Counted from the stretch's first letter, positions 17,513 to 25,190 are shown. The stretch: 25,620 nt of DNA from an uncultured Brachyspira sp. (GCA_934725525.1 CAKVCG010000007.1:1-25620); one strand, 5' to 3'. Numbers and translations are program-made. Notes: generated by a model from the letters alone, not told the origin.

Positions 17513-20329
17513 TTAACTAAAAAAATCTTTAAGTTTTTTATCTATTTCTATAATAGCTTTTTCGTTGGAATCTTCTATATAAAGAAATTCAAATCTATTA
17601 TAACCGTATTCTTTATTATTTATATTTATAAATTCTTGCATAAAATTTTTTTTATCTTCAAAATTCTTTGAAAAAACCGCGCCTTTAGTTTCTAATATTA
17701 ATATTTTATCTATTTTATTTTTAATTCGTTTAATAATCAAAAAGTCTGGCGTATAATATCCTAAACTTATATTATCTTTATATGTAAAGATTCTGAAATT
17801 CGTAAGATTAGATTCTCCGTTATAATAAATTTCAAGTCCAAAATCGTTGAAATCCTGCAAAGTAAGAATTTGATTAAAAATAGATATTTCAAAATCGCTG
17901 TCGGTTCTATATGGCAAATAATGATAGGTTTTATCTCTATGAGGATGTTTTTTAGTTTTAGATTGCATAAGCGAAATTATATCTTCGTTGCCCGTTTGTT
18001 TTAACATTTCTATAGCTTGCAATTCTTTTTTTGTTAACTCTCTTCCTAATTTACCGTTATCTTCGTCAATAATAGATTTTACTTCTTTTTGCTCGGGAAT
18101 AAATCTTCTCTCTTCCTTGCTTTCCACAAATAAAGGAGATATTAATCTTTCTACAAGCAAAAGTTCGGCGCTTTGAGGCAATATTTCTTTTTTTATATTA
18201 AAGTCTCTTTTGTCGCTGAACGCTTTTCTTATTAAAGATTCTATTTCCGTTTTATTGTATTTATCGTCAAAGTATAGTTTTTCATTTTTAGCATAAGTAA
18301 TATTATTAAAAATATTTTTAAGTTCGTCTTTATAGGTTTTAAGCTCTTTTAATTTTATAGTATAAAAACTATTTTTTTGAATTTTATAAAGCCATTGATT
18401 AAAATTTGCGTATTCTTCTTTTTGAATATATTCTTCGATATTTTGATTTATAATATTATCTTTAAAATCTTTTTCTATAATTAAAGTTTGTTCGTTTTCT
18501 ATACAATCTAATTTTGATAAATCTTCTTTTGGATTCGATTTTCTATTAAGGACGCTTTCATATTCGAGTTTTATTTGATAAAAATCAATAAACGGAAGAT
18601 TTAGCTGTTTTGTTCTATCATAACGATTGATTTGTATTTGTTCTTTTTGCGCTCCTTTTTGAAATTCTTCTATGCTTATTTGTTGTTCGGCTTTAAGTTG
18701 CATTGAAAGTTTATTAGCGTTTGTTTCGTTAAGATAAATTAAAGCTTTTTCGTCTTTATTTTTTTCTACCTGGCGCAAACATCTGCAGCTTGTTTGAAGC
18801 GTCATATTTGTAGGACAATCTCCTTCCTGAGATAATATTACGGCGCTTAAAGATTTGCAATCCCAACCTTCTTTGCCGATTTGAACAAGCAATATAACTT
18901 TAATTTTAGATAAAGGGGAATCGAGATTATCAAAAATATATTGAGCGTCTTTTGGTTCTGGATAATAGCTATTTCCTTTATGAAATTTCAATACGGCTTC
19001 GTTATGGTTAATTTTATATTCTAAAAGAATTTCGCATACTTTAGGATAAATAATATTTTCAAGATTTTCAATATTCCCGCAATAAATAGCTATTTTTGAG
19101 CCTAAATTATTTTTGTATTTTGTATCGTTTTCAAGAAATTCTCTTAAGCCGCTTTCTACAATCTCCAATCTATTTGAACTATAAGATATTTTTACGGTAG
19201 GAGTTTTTAAGAAGTTGCCTATTCCTTTAATAAGCGGATAATAATATACGATATTAGAAATTTCTTTATATTCTATTATAATATCGTTTAATTGTATCTT
19301 TTCTTTATTTTTCAAGTAAGGCGTTCCTGAAAATCCCGCCGCCATATTTATAGAACCGTTTTTATTCCATTCATTAACTACTTGCCTAAGTTTAATATTA
19401 TCTTTTGCCGCATGATGCACTTCGTCAATAAAAATACTGAGATTTGGTATTTTTGATATCGTATTACGCAATTCGTTTGCTTCTATCCAAGAAAGTTTTT
19501 CTTCGCTAGTCGCATCTTTATACAAAGTAGGCTCTTTATCTATTTTATCTAAAATTACTTTTTCGGCGTTTGTAATCAAAACTATTCCGAACATATTTGA
19601 ATAAGGCTGATATGAAGAAATTTTTGCCACATTCGGATTTCTAATTTTATTGCTTTTTTTATCCGTTTTACTTTCGTTTAGAATTTCAAATTTTATTAAC
19701 CTTTTTAGATTTGAGGCGCTCGGTTCTGGGACAATCCATGAAGGGTCGAATGTTTGTATAGTTTTGAGGCTTGGCAAGATAGAAGTTTTTAATCCAGATG
19801 GAACTAATATAATAAAATTATGAGCGAAATTTTTATTTTTTATTTCATTTTTAGCAAAATATAAATCAAGATAAATAAAGCTTGCCATTAAATAAGTTTT
19901 ACCCGCTCCCATAGGTAAAGAAAATAAATAATCCGTATAATCTACTTCGTAAAAAAGTTTCATGAAAAAAGATTTGTAATCAATACCGTTATATTCTTTT
20001 TCAATGCATTGAATAAGATTTTGCTTATTGTTATATAAAGCGTATTGATAGAGAGATAATGCCTGCGGATTTGCTTTGAGGTATTTTCGTAAATTATGAG
20101 ATATTTTGAGAGTATCAAGCTCTAAAGAATTAAAAGTTCCTTCGTAAAAAAGTCGCCATAAAGGTTTATTATCGCATGCTATTTTGAGATATAAATAAGT
20201 TTTTATAGCTTCGATTTGAGCGTCTCTTAATTTATTTTGTTTTTGTATATAGTTTATAATTCCGTTTACGGCGCAATCTTTAGATTTATACCAAATATCT
20301 CGTTTTTTAGTAATTATCGAATGAAACAT
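17513..20329 (-). CDS. Type III restriction enzyme, helicase/nuclease subunit (Res)
   Basis: This subunit cleaves incoming unmodified DNA together with Mod. A Q-like motif (RDAQIEAIKTYL, about 35-46) is followed by Walker A MGAGKT (140-145), motif II DEVHH (302-306), a late helicase block with GKEGWDC, and an arginine-finger motif QTSCRCLRQ (about 510-520). The C-terminus keeps a PD-(D/E)xK nuclease core: P861-D862 in YTPDFL and E880-T-K882 in LETKG. All key residues are present and the 938-residue length is normal, so the enzyme looks active. AAGGAT precedes the ATG. It is transcribed first, followed by mod after 26 nt. Confidence 0.92.
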   Translation of the reverse strand: MFHSIITKKRDIWYKSKDCAVNGIINYIQKQNKLRDAQIEAIKTYLYLKIACDNKPLWRLFYEGTFNSLELDTLKISHNLRKYLKANPQALSLYQYALYNNKQNLIQCIEKEYNGIDYKSFFMKLFYEVDYTDYLFSLPMGAGKTYLMASFIYLDLYFAKNEIKNKNFAHNFIILVPSGLKTSILPSLKTIQTFDPSWIVPEPSASNLKRLIKFEILNESKTDKKSNKIRNPNVAKISSYQPYSNMFGIVLITNAEKVILDKIDKEPTLYKDATSEEKLSWIEANELRNTISKIPNLSIFIDEVHHAAKDNIKLRQVVNEWNKNGSINMAAGFSGTPYLKNKEKIQLNDIIIEYKEISNIVYYYPLIKGIGNFLKTPTVKISYSSNRLEIVESGLREFLENDTKYKNNLGSKIAIYCGNIENLENIIYPKVCEILLEYKINHNEAVLKFHKGNSYYPEPKDAQYIFDNLDSPLSKIKVILLVQIGKEGWDCKSLSAVILSQEGDCPTNMTLQTSCRCLRQVEKNKDEKALIYLNETNANKLSMQLKAEQQISIEEFQKGAQKEQIQINRYDRTKQLNLPFIDFYQIKLEYESVLNRKSNPKEDLSKLDCIENEQTLIIEKDFKDNIINQNIEEYIQKEEYANFNQWLYKIQKNSFYTIKLKELKTYKDELKNIFNNITYAKNEKLYFDDKYNKTEIESLIRKAFSDKRDFNIKKEILPQSAELLLVERLISPLFVESKEERRFIPEQKEVKSIIDEDNGKLGRELTKKELQAIEMLKQTGNEDIISLMQSKTKKHPHRDKTYHYLPYRTDSDFEISIFNQILTLQDFNDFGLEIYYNGESNLTNFRIFTYKDNISLGYYTPDFLIIKRIKNKIDKILILETKGAVFSKNFEDKKNFMQEFININNKEYGYNRFEFLYIEDSNEKAIIEIDKKLKDFFS

Positions 20330-20377
20330 TAAATATCCTTAATAATATTTAGCGAGCAATTTAAATTATATATTGAA

Positions 20378-20395
20378 TTATTTATTTATTTATTA
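20378..20395. repeat. Short (TTTA)n tract in the res leader
   Basis: A period-4 run of about four units (TTA-TTTA-TTTA-TTTA-TTA) lies between the predicted res promoter and the res ATG. The copy number is low, so it may be only AT-rich background. Confidence 0.4.
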
Positions 20396-20405
20396 AATGT
20401 TTGAT

Positions 20406-20433
20406 AGTATAACCGATAAATTTTATTTTTCAA
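20406..20433 (-). promoter_or_regulatory. Promoter of res-mod
   Basis: On the complement TTGAAA (20428-20433) and TATACT (20406-20411) are 16 nt apart. The predicted start near 20399 leaves a leader of about 70 nt that contains the TTTA repeat tract. Confidence 0.5.
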
Positions 20434-20471
20434 GTTATGAACAAAAGCTATTTATTTAGATTATTATTTTT

Positions 20472-21146
20472 TTATTTATACAAAATTCTTACTTGTCCGA
20501 ATGCGGAATTTACATTTAGATATAATATTTTATCAGAATTTCCCATAATAAAATTAATCTCGCCGAAACTTACGCTGTCGCCCGTAGGAAGAGATATATT
20601 TCCAAACGCGCTCGAAGCCTTTATATGAACTTGAATATTTTGATTTATAAATATAATAGTATCCGAAAACGCGGAGTCGATAGTTACATTAAAATTTCTG
20701 TCTATCTCCAAATTCGTAAAATCCATACTCGAAGTTTTGAAAAATATTCTATAATACCCGCTTTTATATTTTGGAAGATTTTCGCCAACATAATAAACGC
20801 CGATTAAAATATAAATTCCTAAAAAAACTATTATTATACTAAAAATCATTCTAAAAATCGGAGTGTATAAAATAAAAGGCATATTGATATTGAAACAATA
20901 TCTTATGATAAGATATATTCCCGTTAGAGTTAATAATAAACCTAAAATTATTTTTGAAGAATAAAAACCTCCGCCGAAAATTATCGCAATTCCCCAAAGT
21001 ATAGTAATCAAAGCGACTATTATCGTAAACAAAGGAATCGATGCAAGAAACGGAATATATATGCGAAAAATATATTGAAGCAGAATATACGCTCCAATAA
21101 TTATTACGACAATTCCTAAAAATACTCTTGGAAAAATAAATTTCAT
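20472..21146 (-). CDS. LiaF-like membrane protein with duplicated membrane half
   Basis: The N-terminal 120 residues hold four membrane segments. They form two repeats of about 50 residues, each running xLGxxxxxxGxYxLxxY then PFxxxxPxFxxI then LxGIxIxxG. The C-terminal 90 residues are a beta-rich domain (FNVTIDSAFSDT, IKASSAFGNISLP, LNVNSAFGQVRIL) resembling the LiaF/DUF2154 cell-wall-stress C-terminal fold. I choose the ATG at 21144-21146 (MKFIFPRVF, 224 residues) because GGAGA (complement of 21155-21159) is 8 nt upstream; an in-frame start at 21191 has no such site. LiaF proteins restrain envelope-stress signalling in Firmicutes, but no liaRS-like genes are adjacent here, so the role is open. 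Confidence 0.75.
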   Translation of the reverse strand: MKFIFPRVFLGIVVIIIGAYILLQYIFRIYIPFLASIPLFTIIVALITILWGIAIIFGGGFYSSKIILGLLLTLTGIYLIIRYCFNINMPFILYTPIFRMIFSIIIVFLGIYILIGVYYVGENLPKYKSGYYRIFFKTSSMDFTNLEIDRNFNVTIDSAFSDTIIFINQNIQVHIKASSAFGNISLPTGDSVSFGEINFIMGNSDKILYLNVNSAFGQVRILYK

Positions 21147-21180
21147 AATAAAAATCTCCGACAAATTATTATTGATTAAT

Positions 21181-21208
21181 ATACTAAACAATTTTTATTT
21201 AAAATCAA
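21181..21208 (-). promoter_or_regulatory. Possible promoter of the LiaF-like gene
   Basis: On the complement TTGATT (21203-21208) and TAGTAT (21181-21186) are 16 nt apart, placing the start about 30 nt before the chosen ATG. If used, transcription would begin downstream of the alternative start at 21191, supporting the shorter protein. Confidence 0.4.
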
Positions 21209-21312
21209 GTTTATATTCACAATTTTGTTTTAATATATATTTTAATTTTTAATTATTAATTTATAATAATAATTAAGTTATTTATATAAATTAATAATTA
21301 GCGAAAATTAAA

Positions 21313-21876
21313 ATGAGAAAAAATAATAATGCCAAAAAGTCGAAAATAAAAAAAATATCCACAAAATCAAAAAAATCAAATAATATTTTTATATTTTTTA
21401 TGATAGCGATTTTAATATTTGTAATTATATTTTATTTTTCAAATAAAAATAAAACGGTTAATATAAATTTTCAAGACGAAAACGGAATGACAATAATAAT
21501 GCATGCTCTTATTAACGAAGAAAATAAATTAAACGCAAACGATATAAAAAAATTATTGATACAAAATAGAAGCAAAATCGATTATAATATAGTCGACAAT
21601 AATAACCGAACTTTGCTTATGTTTGCCGCTTCTTACGGAGATAAAGAAATAATAAACGAAATCGTCAAATACGGAAACGGGATTGACAAAACCGACAATA
21701 ACGGACAAACCGCTTTGCATTGGGCTGTTTGGTATAATAAATACGATTCTGTTGAGGAGCTTATAAGATTAAACGCGAATCCAAATATAGAAGATAATGA
21801 TTCCAGACGCCCAATCGATATAGCCGAGTTTGAAGGTTATGAGGATATATACGAGCTTTTAAATAGCGTTAATTAA
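21313..21876 (+). CDS. Membrane-anchored ankyrin-repeat protein
   Basis: The protein has a strongly basic N-terminus (residues 1-23, many Lys), one membrane helix (about 24-42), and then ankyrin repeats over about 50-185, including NRTLLMFAASYGDKEIINEI and NGQTALHWAVWYNKYDSVEEL. The positive N-terminus places the repeats outside the cytoplasm (N-in, C-out), or it is an uncleaved signal anchor. There is no clear Shine-Dalgarno sequence before the ATG. Its last 8 bases overlap the convergent CbiB-like gene. It differs from the ankyrin lipoprotein at 10174-11271 outside the repeat motif. Likely a protein-binding envelope protein of unknown partner. Confidence 0.8.
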   Translation: MRKNNNAKKSKIKKISTKSKKSNNIFIFFMIAILIFVIIFYFSNKNKTVNINFQDENGMTIIMHALINEENKLNANDIKKLLIQNRSKIDYNIVDNNNRTLLMFAASYGDKEIINEIVKYGNGIDKTDNNGQTALHWAVWYNKYDSVEELIRLNANPNIEDNDSRRPIDIAEFEGYEDIYELLNSVN

Positions 21877-22837
21877 ATATAGCCGATATAAGCATAATTA
21901 TAAGTTTTATCAATATTAAAACGGATAAAGAAAATATACTTCCAATAAGCAGTATTTTATTAACCTTTTCTATCAATTTATAATTTAATTCTTCCATATA
22001 ATCTCCGACATTCGCTCTTTCGTATAATTCGCCGTCTTTGAAATAATCTCCGCCAAGTTCTATATCCAAAGAACCCGCTATTGCGCATTCTAAAATCGCT
22101 TTGCTGTCTTTACCGTCTTTTTTCAAAATTGCAAAAGAATTTTTAAATCTGCATTTTAAAAATAAAGCCGAAATCGTATATAACAAAAAAGCGCATAAAG
22201 AAAGAGTCACATTTATAAAAAAACAAATTTTTACGGCAAGAATTTCAAATAATCTTTTATCCGTATTTTCGTCTATAGCGACTTCGTTTTTTGATAAAGC
22301 GAAAATAGTTTTATACAAAAAGCAAATCGGAATTCCGCCTATAATAAAAAGTATCGATAAATATATTGAATTTTCCGCCAAAGTTATAGCGGAATATTCT
22401 ATAGTTCTTTTTATTATATTTTCTTCTTCCATATCTTCCGTGTCTATTCTTATATTTTCTTTTAAGATACCTCTTGCATTATCCAAATCGTTTGTTTGTA
22501 AAGCGCCGTATATATTAGAGCCAAATTCCAAAGGCTTTCTTATTTCCAAAATATTATAAAATAAAATTAACTCTATCAATAAGCCTAATAAAAAATGCAT
22601 TCTATAAAATAAATTTATCAGATTAAAAGAAATTAAAAAAATTATTCCGACTATCAAAATTGAAATTATACTTCCAAATATAAATTCGAGTATCTTATTT
22701 TCTCTATAAACTTTTTCGGACAAAATATTTCTAATTTTATCGAATAAAATCTTTATATAACCGAATATATCCGTTTTGAATTTATTTATAAATATATCAA
22801 TAAGAAAAGATATTGGAAGTATTAATAATGCGTTCAT
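21869..22837 (-). CDS. Divergent CbiB/CobD-like membrane protein
   Basis: Multiple membrane helices and several landmarks recall adenosylcobinamide-phosphate synthase (CbiB/CobD): DLDNARGILKENIRIDT (family form: AR, then GRDT), EYSAITLAENSIY (family ES-AEN-xD), GGIPICFLYK, and ECAIAGSLDIELGGDYF (family A-AGALGV-LGG-Y). The usual SPNAGW motif, the Gly-Arg of GRDT and the Asp after AEN are missing, so activity is doubtful. The ATG at 22835-22837 (MNALLILPISF, 322 residues) resembles family N-termini; a GTG at 22852 would add five residues. It is 38 nt after a CobC-like phosphatase gene, which supports a cobalamin link. The assignment is moderate. Confidence 0.65.
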   Translation of the reverse strand: MNALLILPISFLIDIFINKFKTDIFGYIKILFDKIRNILSEKVYRENKILEFIFGSIISILIVGIIFLISFNLINLFYRMHFLLGLLIELILFYNILEIRKPLEFGSNIYGALQTNDLDNARGILKENIRIDTEDMEEENIIKRTIEYSAITLAENSIYLSILFIIGGIPICFLYKTIFALSKNEVAIDENTDKRLFEILAVKICFFINVTLSLCAFLLYTISALFLKCRFKNSFAILKKDGKDSKAILECAIAGSLDIELGGDYFKDGELYERANVGDYMEELNYKLIEKVNKILLIGSIFSLSVLILIKLIIMLISAIFN

Positions 22838-22875
22838 TTTTGTCTCGTTCACTTTTAAATTTATAAAATAAAAAA

Positions 22876-23460
22876 TTAAAATTTTTCTAAAATATTTATA
22901 TTGTTTTTTTCGTCAACCTCGGTTAGAAATCCGCTTCCGTTTTTAACCAAATAATCGTAAAACGACATTTTTTTATTATCATATTCGCTTAATATATACA
23001 TAATAATTCCGCCATGCGAAAGTATCCCAACATAATTTAAATTATTTTTTTTCATGTCTTCAATAATATTTAAATATGCTTTTTCCGCTCTCTCAAAAAA
23101 ATGTTTATAGTCTTCCCCGTTCGGTATATTGCTTCTCCAAAGTTTTTTATTGAATTCTTTATAATAAGGATTATCTTTTAATTCTTCGTATTTTTTCCCT
23201 TCAAAATCCCCAAAACATCTTTCTCTCAAATTTTCCATTATTTCCAAATTCATTCCATCAAAATATATTTCCGCGGTTTCAACGCATCTTTTCATCGGGC
23301 TGCAATACAATTTTTGAACTGGTTTATATTTTTTTATTATATGTTTTTTTTCTAAAAGTTCTTTTTTACCAGCTTCGCATAAAGGGTTATCGGTAGAACC
23401 CAGCCATCTTAATTCGGCGTTATATTGAGTTTGTCCATGTCGTATAAAAAGAATTTTCAT
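22876..23460 (-). CDS. Histidine phosphatase family protein, probable alpha-ribazole phosphatase
   Basis: The N-terminal RHGQTQYN places the phospho-acceptor at His8. The second catalytic histidine is His149 (SHGG), with Arg58 (SPMKRCVETA) and ERCFGDFEG (80-88) completing the phosphoglycerate-mutase-like pocket. I place the start at the ATG at 23458-23460 (MKILFIRHG, 194 residues), with GGGAGA (complement of 23472-23477) 11 nt upstream; a longer start at 23520 lacks support. The family includes CobC, GpmB-like and broad phosphatases. Adjacency to a CbiB-like gene favours CobC, which removes the phosphate from alpha-ribazole 5'-phosphate or adenosylcobalamin phosphate. No cobalamin riboswitch is visible upstream. 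Confidence 0.85.
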   Translation of the reverse strand: MKILFIRHGQTQYNAELRWLGSTDNPLCEAGKKELLEKKHIIKKYKPVQKLYCSPMKRCVETAEIYFDGMNLEIMENLRERCFGDFEGKKYEELKDNPYYKEFNKKLWRSNIPNGEDYKHFFERAEKAYLNIIEDMKKNNLNYVGILSHGGIIMYILSEYDNKKMSFYDYLVKNGSGFLTEVDEKNNINILEKF

Positions 23461-23491
23461 TAAATTTAATTTCTCCCTTTTTGTATAATAA

Positions 23492-23520
23492 ATATTATAA
23501 TCATACTTTATTTTTTTCAA
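23492..23520 (-). promoter_or_regulatory. Possible promoter of the CobC/CbiB-like pair
   Basis: On the complement TTGAAA (23515-23520) and TAATAT (23492-23497) are 17 nt apart, with an overlapping TATAAT at 15-nt spacing. The start would be about 25 nt before the chosen ATG, which again favours the shorter protein. Confidence 0.45.
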
Positions 23521-23549
23521 TTATTTTATTATAAATTTATTGCCATATT

Positions 23550-23586
23550 AGAATAATTCCTAAAGATTTAGTATGGAATAAATTCT
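23550..23586. repeat. Imperfect inverted repeat between divergent genes
   Basis: AGAAT-A-ATTCC (23550-23560) and GGAAT-AA-ATTCT (23575-23586) can pair over 10 bp around a small internal loop, with a 14-nt apical loop. It lies in the 307-bp gap 23461-23767 between the CobC-like gene and the transposase fragment. It could be an operator, a transcript end or an old transposon end. Confidence 0.35.
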
Positions 23587-23592
23587 TATATT

Positions 23593-23622
23593 TTTACATA
23601 AATAATATTAATTAGTTATAAT
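23593..23622 (+). promoter_or_regulatory. Promoter upstream of the transposase-like fragment
   Basis: TTTACA (23593-23598) and TATAAT (23617-23622) are 18 nt apart. The start would fall near 23629, either on the ATG of a 45-codon frame or as a leader of about 140 nt for the gene at 23768. Confidence 0.45.
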
Positions 23623-23629
23623 CTTTATT

Positions 23630-23767
23630 ATGAAAAATAATATATTAGTTTTCATATTGATATTTTATTTATATTATGATATTTTATATAAAATAGTTAT
23701 ATTTTGCCATAGTGAGATTTTATTTTTAAGTATTAATTTATGTAGGTATTTATTTTTGGAGGTTTAA
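23630..23767 (+). CDS. Possible 45-residue hydrophobic small protein
   Basis: An ATG at 23630 opens 45 codons rich in Ile, Leu, Phe and Tyr (MKNNILVFILIFYLYYDIL at the N-terminus), ending in TAA at 23765-23767, directly abutting the ATG of the next gene. A TTTACA/TATAAT promoter lies at the right distance for a leaderless start, and there is no Shine-Dalgarno sequence. Ile/Leu/Phe/Tyr richness is also what random AT-rich DNA encodes, so this may be chance. Confidence 0.2.
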   Translation: MKNNILVFILIFYLYYDILYKIVIFCHSEILFLSINLCRYLFLEV

Positions 23768-24061
23768 ATGAGTATAAACACTAAACATTCAATATCGTTA
23801 AGCGAGGAAGAAAAAAATAAAATTCAAGAATTCCTAAGTAAAGAAGTCAAATCCCAAAGGCTGGTTTCGAGGGCAAAAATACTTTTGGAACTTGACCAGA
23901 AAAAGAACACGAGACTAACTCATACCGATATTGCAAAAAAATATGATGTTACATATCATACGGTCGTAAATATTATAAACGAATATATAAAAATCGGTTT
24001 AGAGCCTACTTTAACGTATAAAAGAAACCCTAACAGTAACCGAAAGAAAAAAAATCGTTAA
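23768..24061 (+). CDS. Truncated IS630-type transposase, N-terminal helix-turn-helix region only
   Basis: The 97 residues follow the IS630 N-terminal plan: a charged start (LSEEEKNKIQEFLSKE), SRAKILLELDQ, a helix-turn-helix (HTDIAKKYDVTYHTVVNII, about 52-70) and EYIKIGLEPTLTYKRNP. A full transposase has about 330-360 residues with a DDE domain, and none of that follows in any frame before the next gene begins 12 nt later. GGAGG (23758-23762) lies 5 nt before the ATG, so the fragment may still be expressed. It has no DDE domain and cannot transpose itself. A domesticated DNA-binding protein is an alternative. Confidence 0.65.
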   Translation: MSINTKHSISLSEEEKNKIQEFLSKEVKSQRLVSRAKILLELDQKKNTRLTHTDIAKKYDVTYHTVVNIINEYIKIGLEPTLTYKRNPNSNRKKKNR

Positions 24062-24073
24062 TTAAGGGTTATA

Positions 24074-25144
24074 TTATTTTTTGCGCGCAAGGTAATCATT
24101 TTCAGATATAACTTTTAAAACCTTAGCGCATGAAATAATGTCAGGCTTCATATCCTCAAACATATATTCAATATTTTGATATATATTGCTATTTAAATTG
24201 ATTCCAAAATTTATTCCTTTTTCTATTTTGCCAGTCATAGTTAAATCATCCGTTATAATAACACCGCTAAAATTCATATCTTTTTCCAAAATTGTAATAT
24301 AATTTTTGGATAAACTTACGGGCAATTTATCGTCTATATATTTATTTTTTATATGAGCCGTTAAAATCATTTCCGCTCCAGCGTCTATTCCTCTTTTGAA
24401 CGGAACGAATTCTTTATTTTTTAATTCGCTTATTTTTTTATCTATAATTGGAAAATCGTCATGCGAATTTACGGCAGTGTCGCCATGACCTGGAAAATGT
24501 TTTAGGACGGTTATTATTCCCGCGTCTCTTTGAGCTTTAACCGTAGCTTCCACCATATCCGCCACTATATTTATATTAGTGGAAAAACTTCTATCATACA
24601 AATAGGAATTTGAATCCTTTGGAATATCGCATATAGGTCCTAATATCATATTTATTCCCAAGTCGAGTAGGAATTTAGATTTTTGATAGGCGATTTTATA
24701 AACATATTCTTTATCGTTTTTATCTCCAATATTTTTAGGCGAAATATTTTTTAATTTGTCGAAATGAATTCTATTAACTTTGCCTCCTTCTTCGTCAACG
24801 GCAATCAACATATTCGGATTAACATATTCTCTCAAATCGGATGTCAATTTTTTTAATTGTTTTTCGTTTACCACATTATAATCAAAAAGTATGATTCCTG
24901 CTATTTCATTTTCTTTCAAAATTTTAATCGTCTCTTCGGATAATATTTTATCTTTTATTCCAACCATTAATAATAATCCTTTTCTTTCTTTTTCGCTCAT
25001 ACTATAAACTTTGTCTATATATTTTGCCAAATGAGGATACATATTTTTAATTTCTTTTTTGCTGTCCGCCGTATATTTACATGAAATAAAAAATATAGAC
25101 ATTATAGAAAAGCGTAATATAATTTTATTAATTTGAATAATCAT
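24074..25144 (-). CDS. GH3 family beta-N-acetylhexosaminidase-like lipoprotein (NagZ-like)
   Basis: A lipoprotein signal ends FFIS-C22, so the enzyme is envelope-anchored. The GH3 barrel follows: GIILFDYN (83-90), AVDEEGGKVNRI (115-126), LGPICDIP, KHFPGHGDT (215-223) and the nucleophile region ITDDLTM, with Asp299 the likely nucleophile. NagZ-type enzymes release GlcNAc from peptidoglycan fragments. The family dyad motif KH(F/I)PGHG-x4-D-(S/T)-H reads here with Asn226 (codon AAT) in place of Asp, before Ser227-His228. The 356-residue length is normal including the signal. There is no clear Shine-Dalgarno sequence. It is convergent with the transposase fragment, with a 12-nt gap. Confidence 0.88.
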   Translation of the reverse strand: MIIQINKIILRFSIMSIFFISCKYTADSKKEIKNMYPHLAKYIDKVYSMSEKERKGLLLMVGIKDKILSEETIKILKENEIAGIILFDYNVVNEKQLKKLTSDLREYVNPNMLIAVDEEGGKVNRIHFDKLKNISPKNIGDKNDKEYVYKIAYQKSKFLLDLGINMILGPICDIPKDSNSYLYDRSFSTNINIVADMVEATVKAQRDAGIITVLKHFPGHGDTAVNSHDDFPIIDKKISELKNKEFVPFKRGIDAGAEMILTAHIKNKYIDDKLPVSLSKNYITILEKDMNFSGVIITDDLTMTGKIEKGINFGINLNSNIYQNIEYMFEDMKPDIISCAKVLKVISENDYLARKK

Positions 25145-25190
25145 ATTTTTAAAACCAATAATAATAAACTTATAATAATTATATTTTTAA

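Noticed and set aside
23461..23767. Possible cobalamin riboswitch before the CobC/CbiB-like pair
   Set aside because: The gap is nearly pure A/T and lacks a B12-box-like GCC-rich core; the predicted leader is too short to hold one.
24081..24090. TTGCGCGCAA, a perfect 10-bp palindrome that is GC-rich for this genome
   Set aside because: It lies in the last codons of the GH3 gene and has no loop, so it cannot form a terminator hairpin; a single palindrome is not enough to claim an operator.
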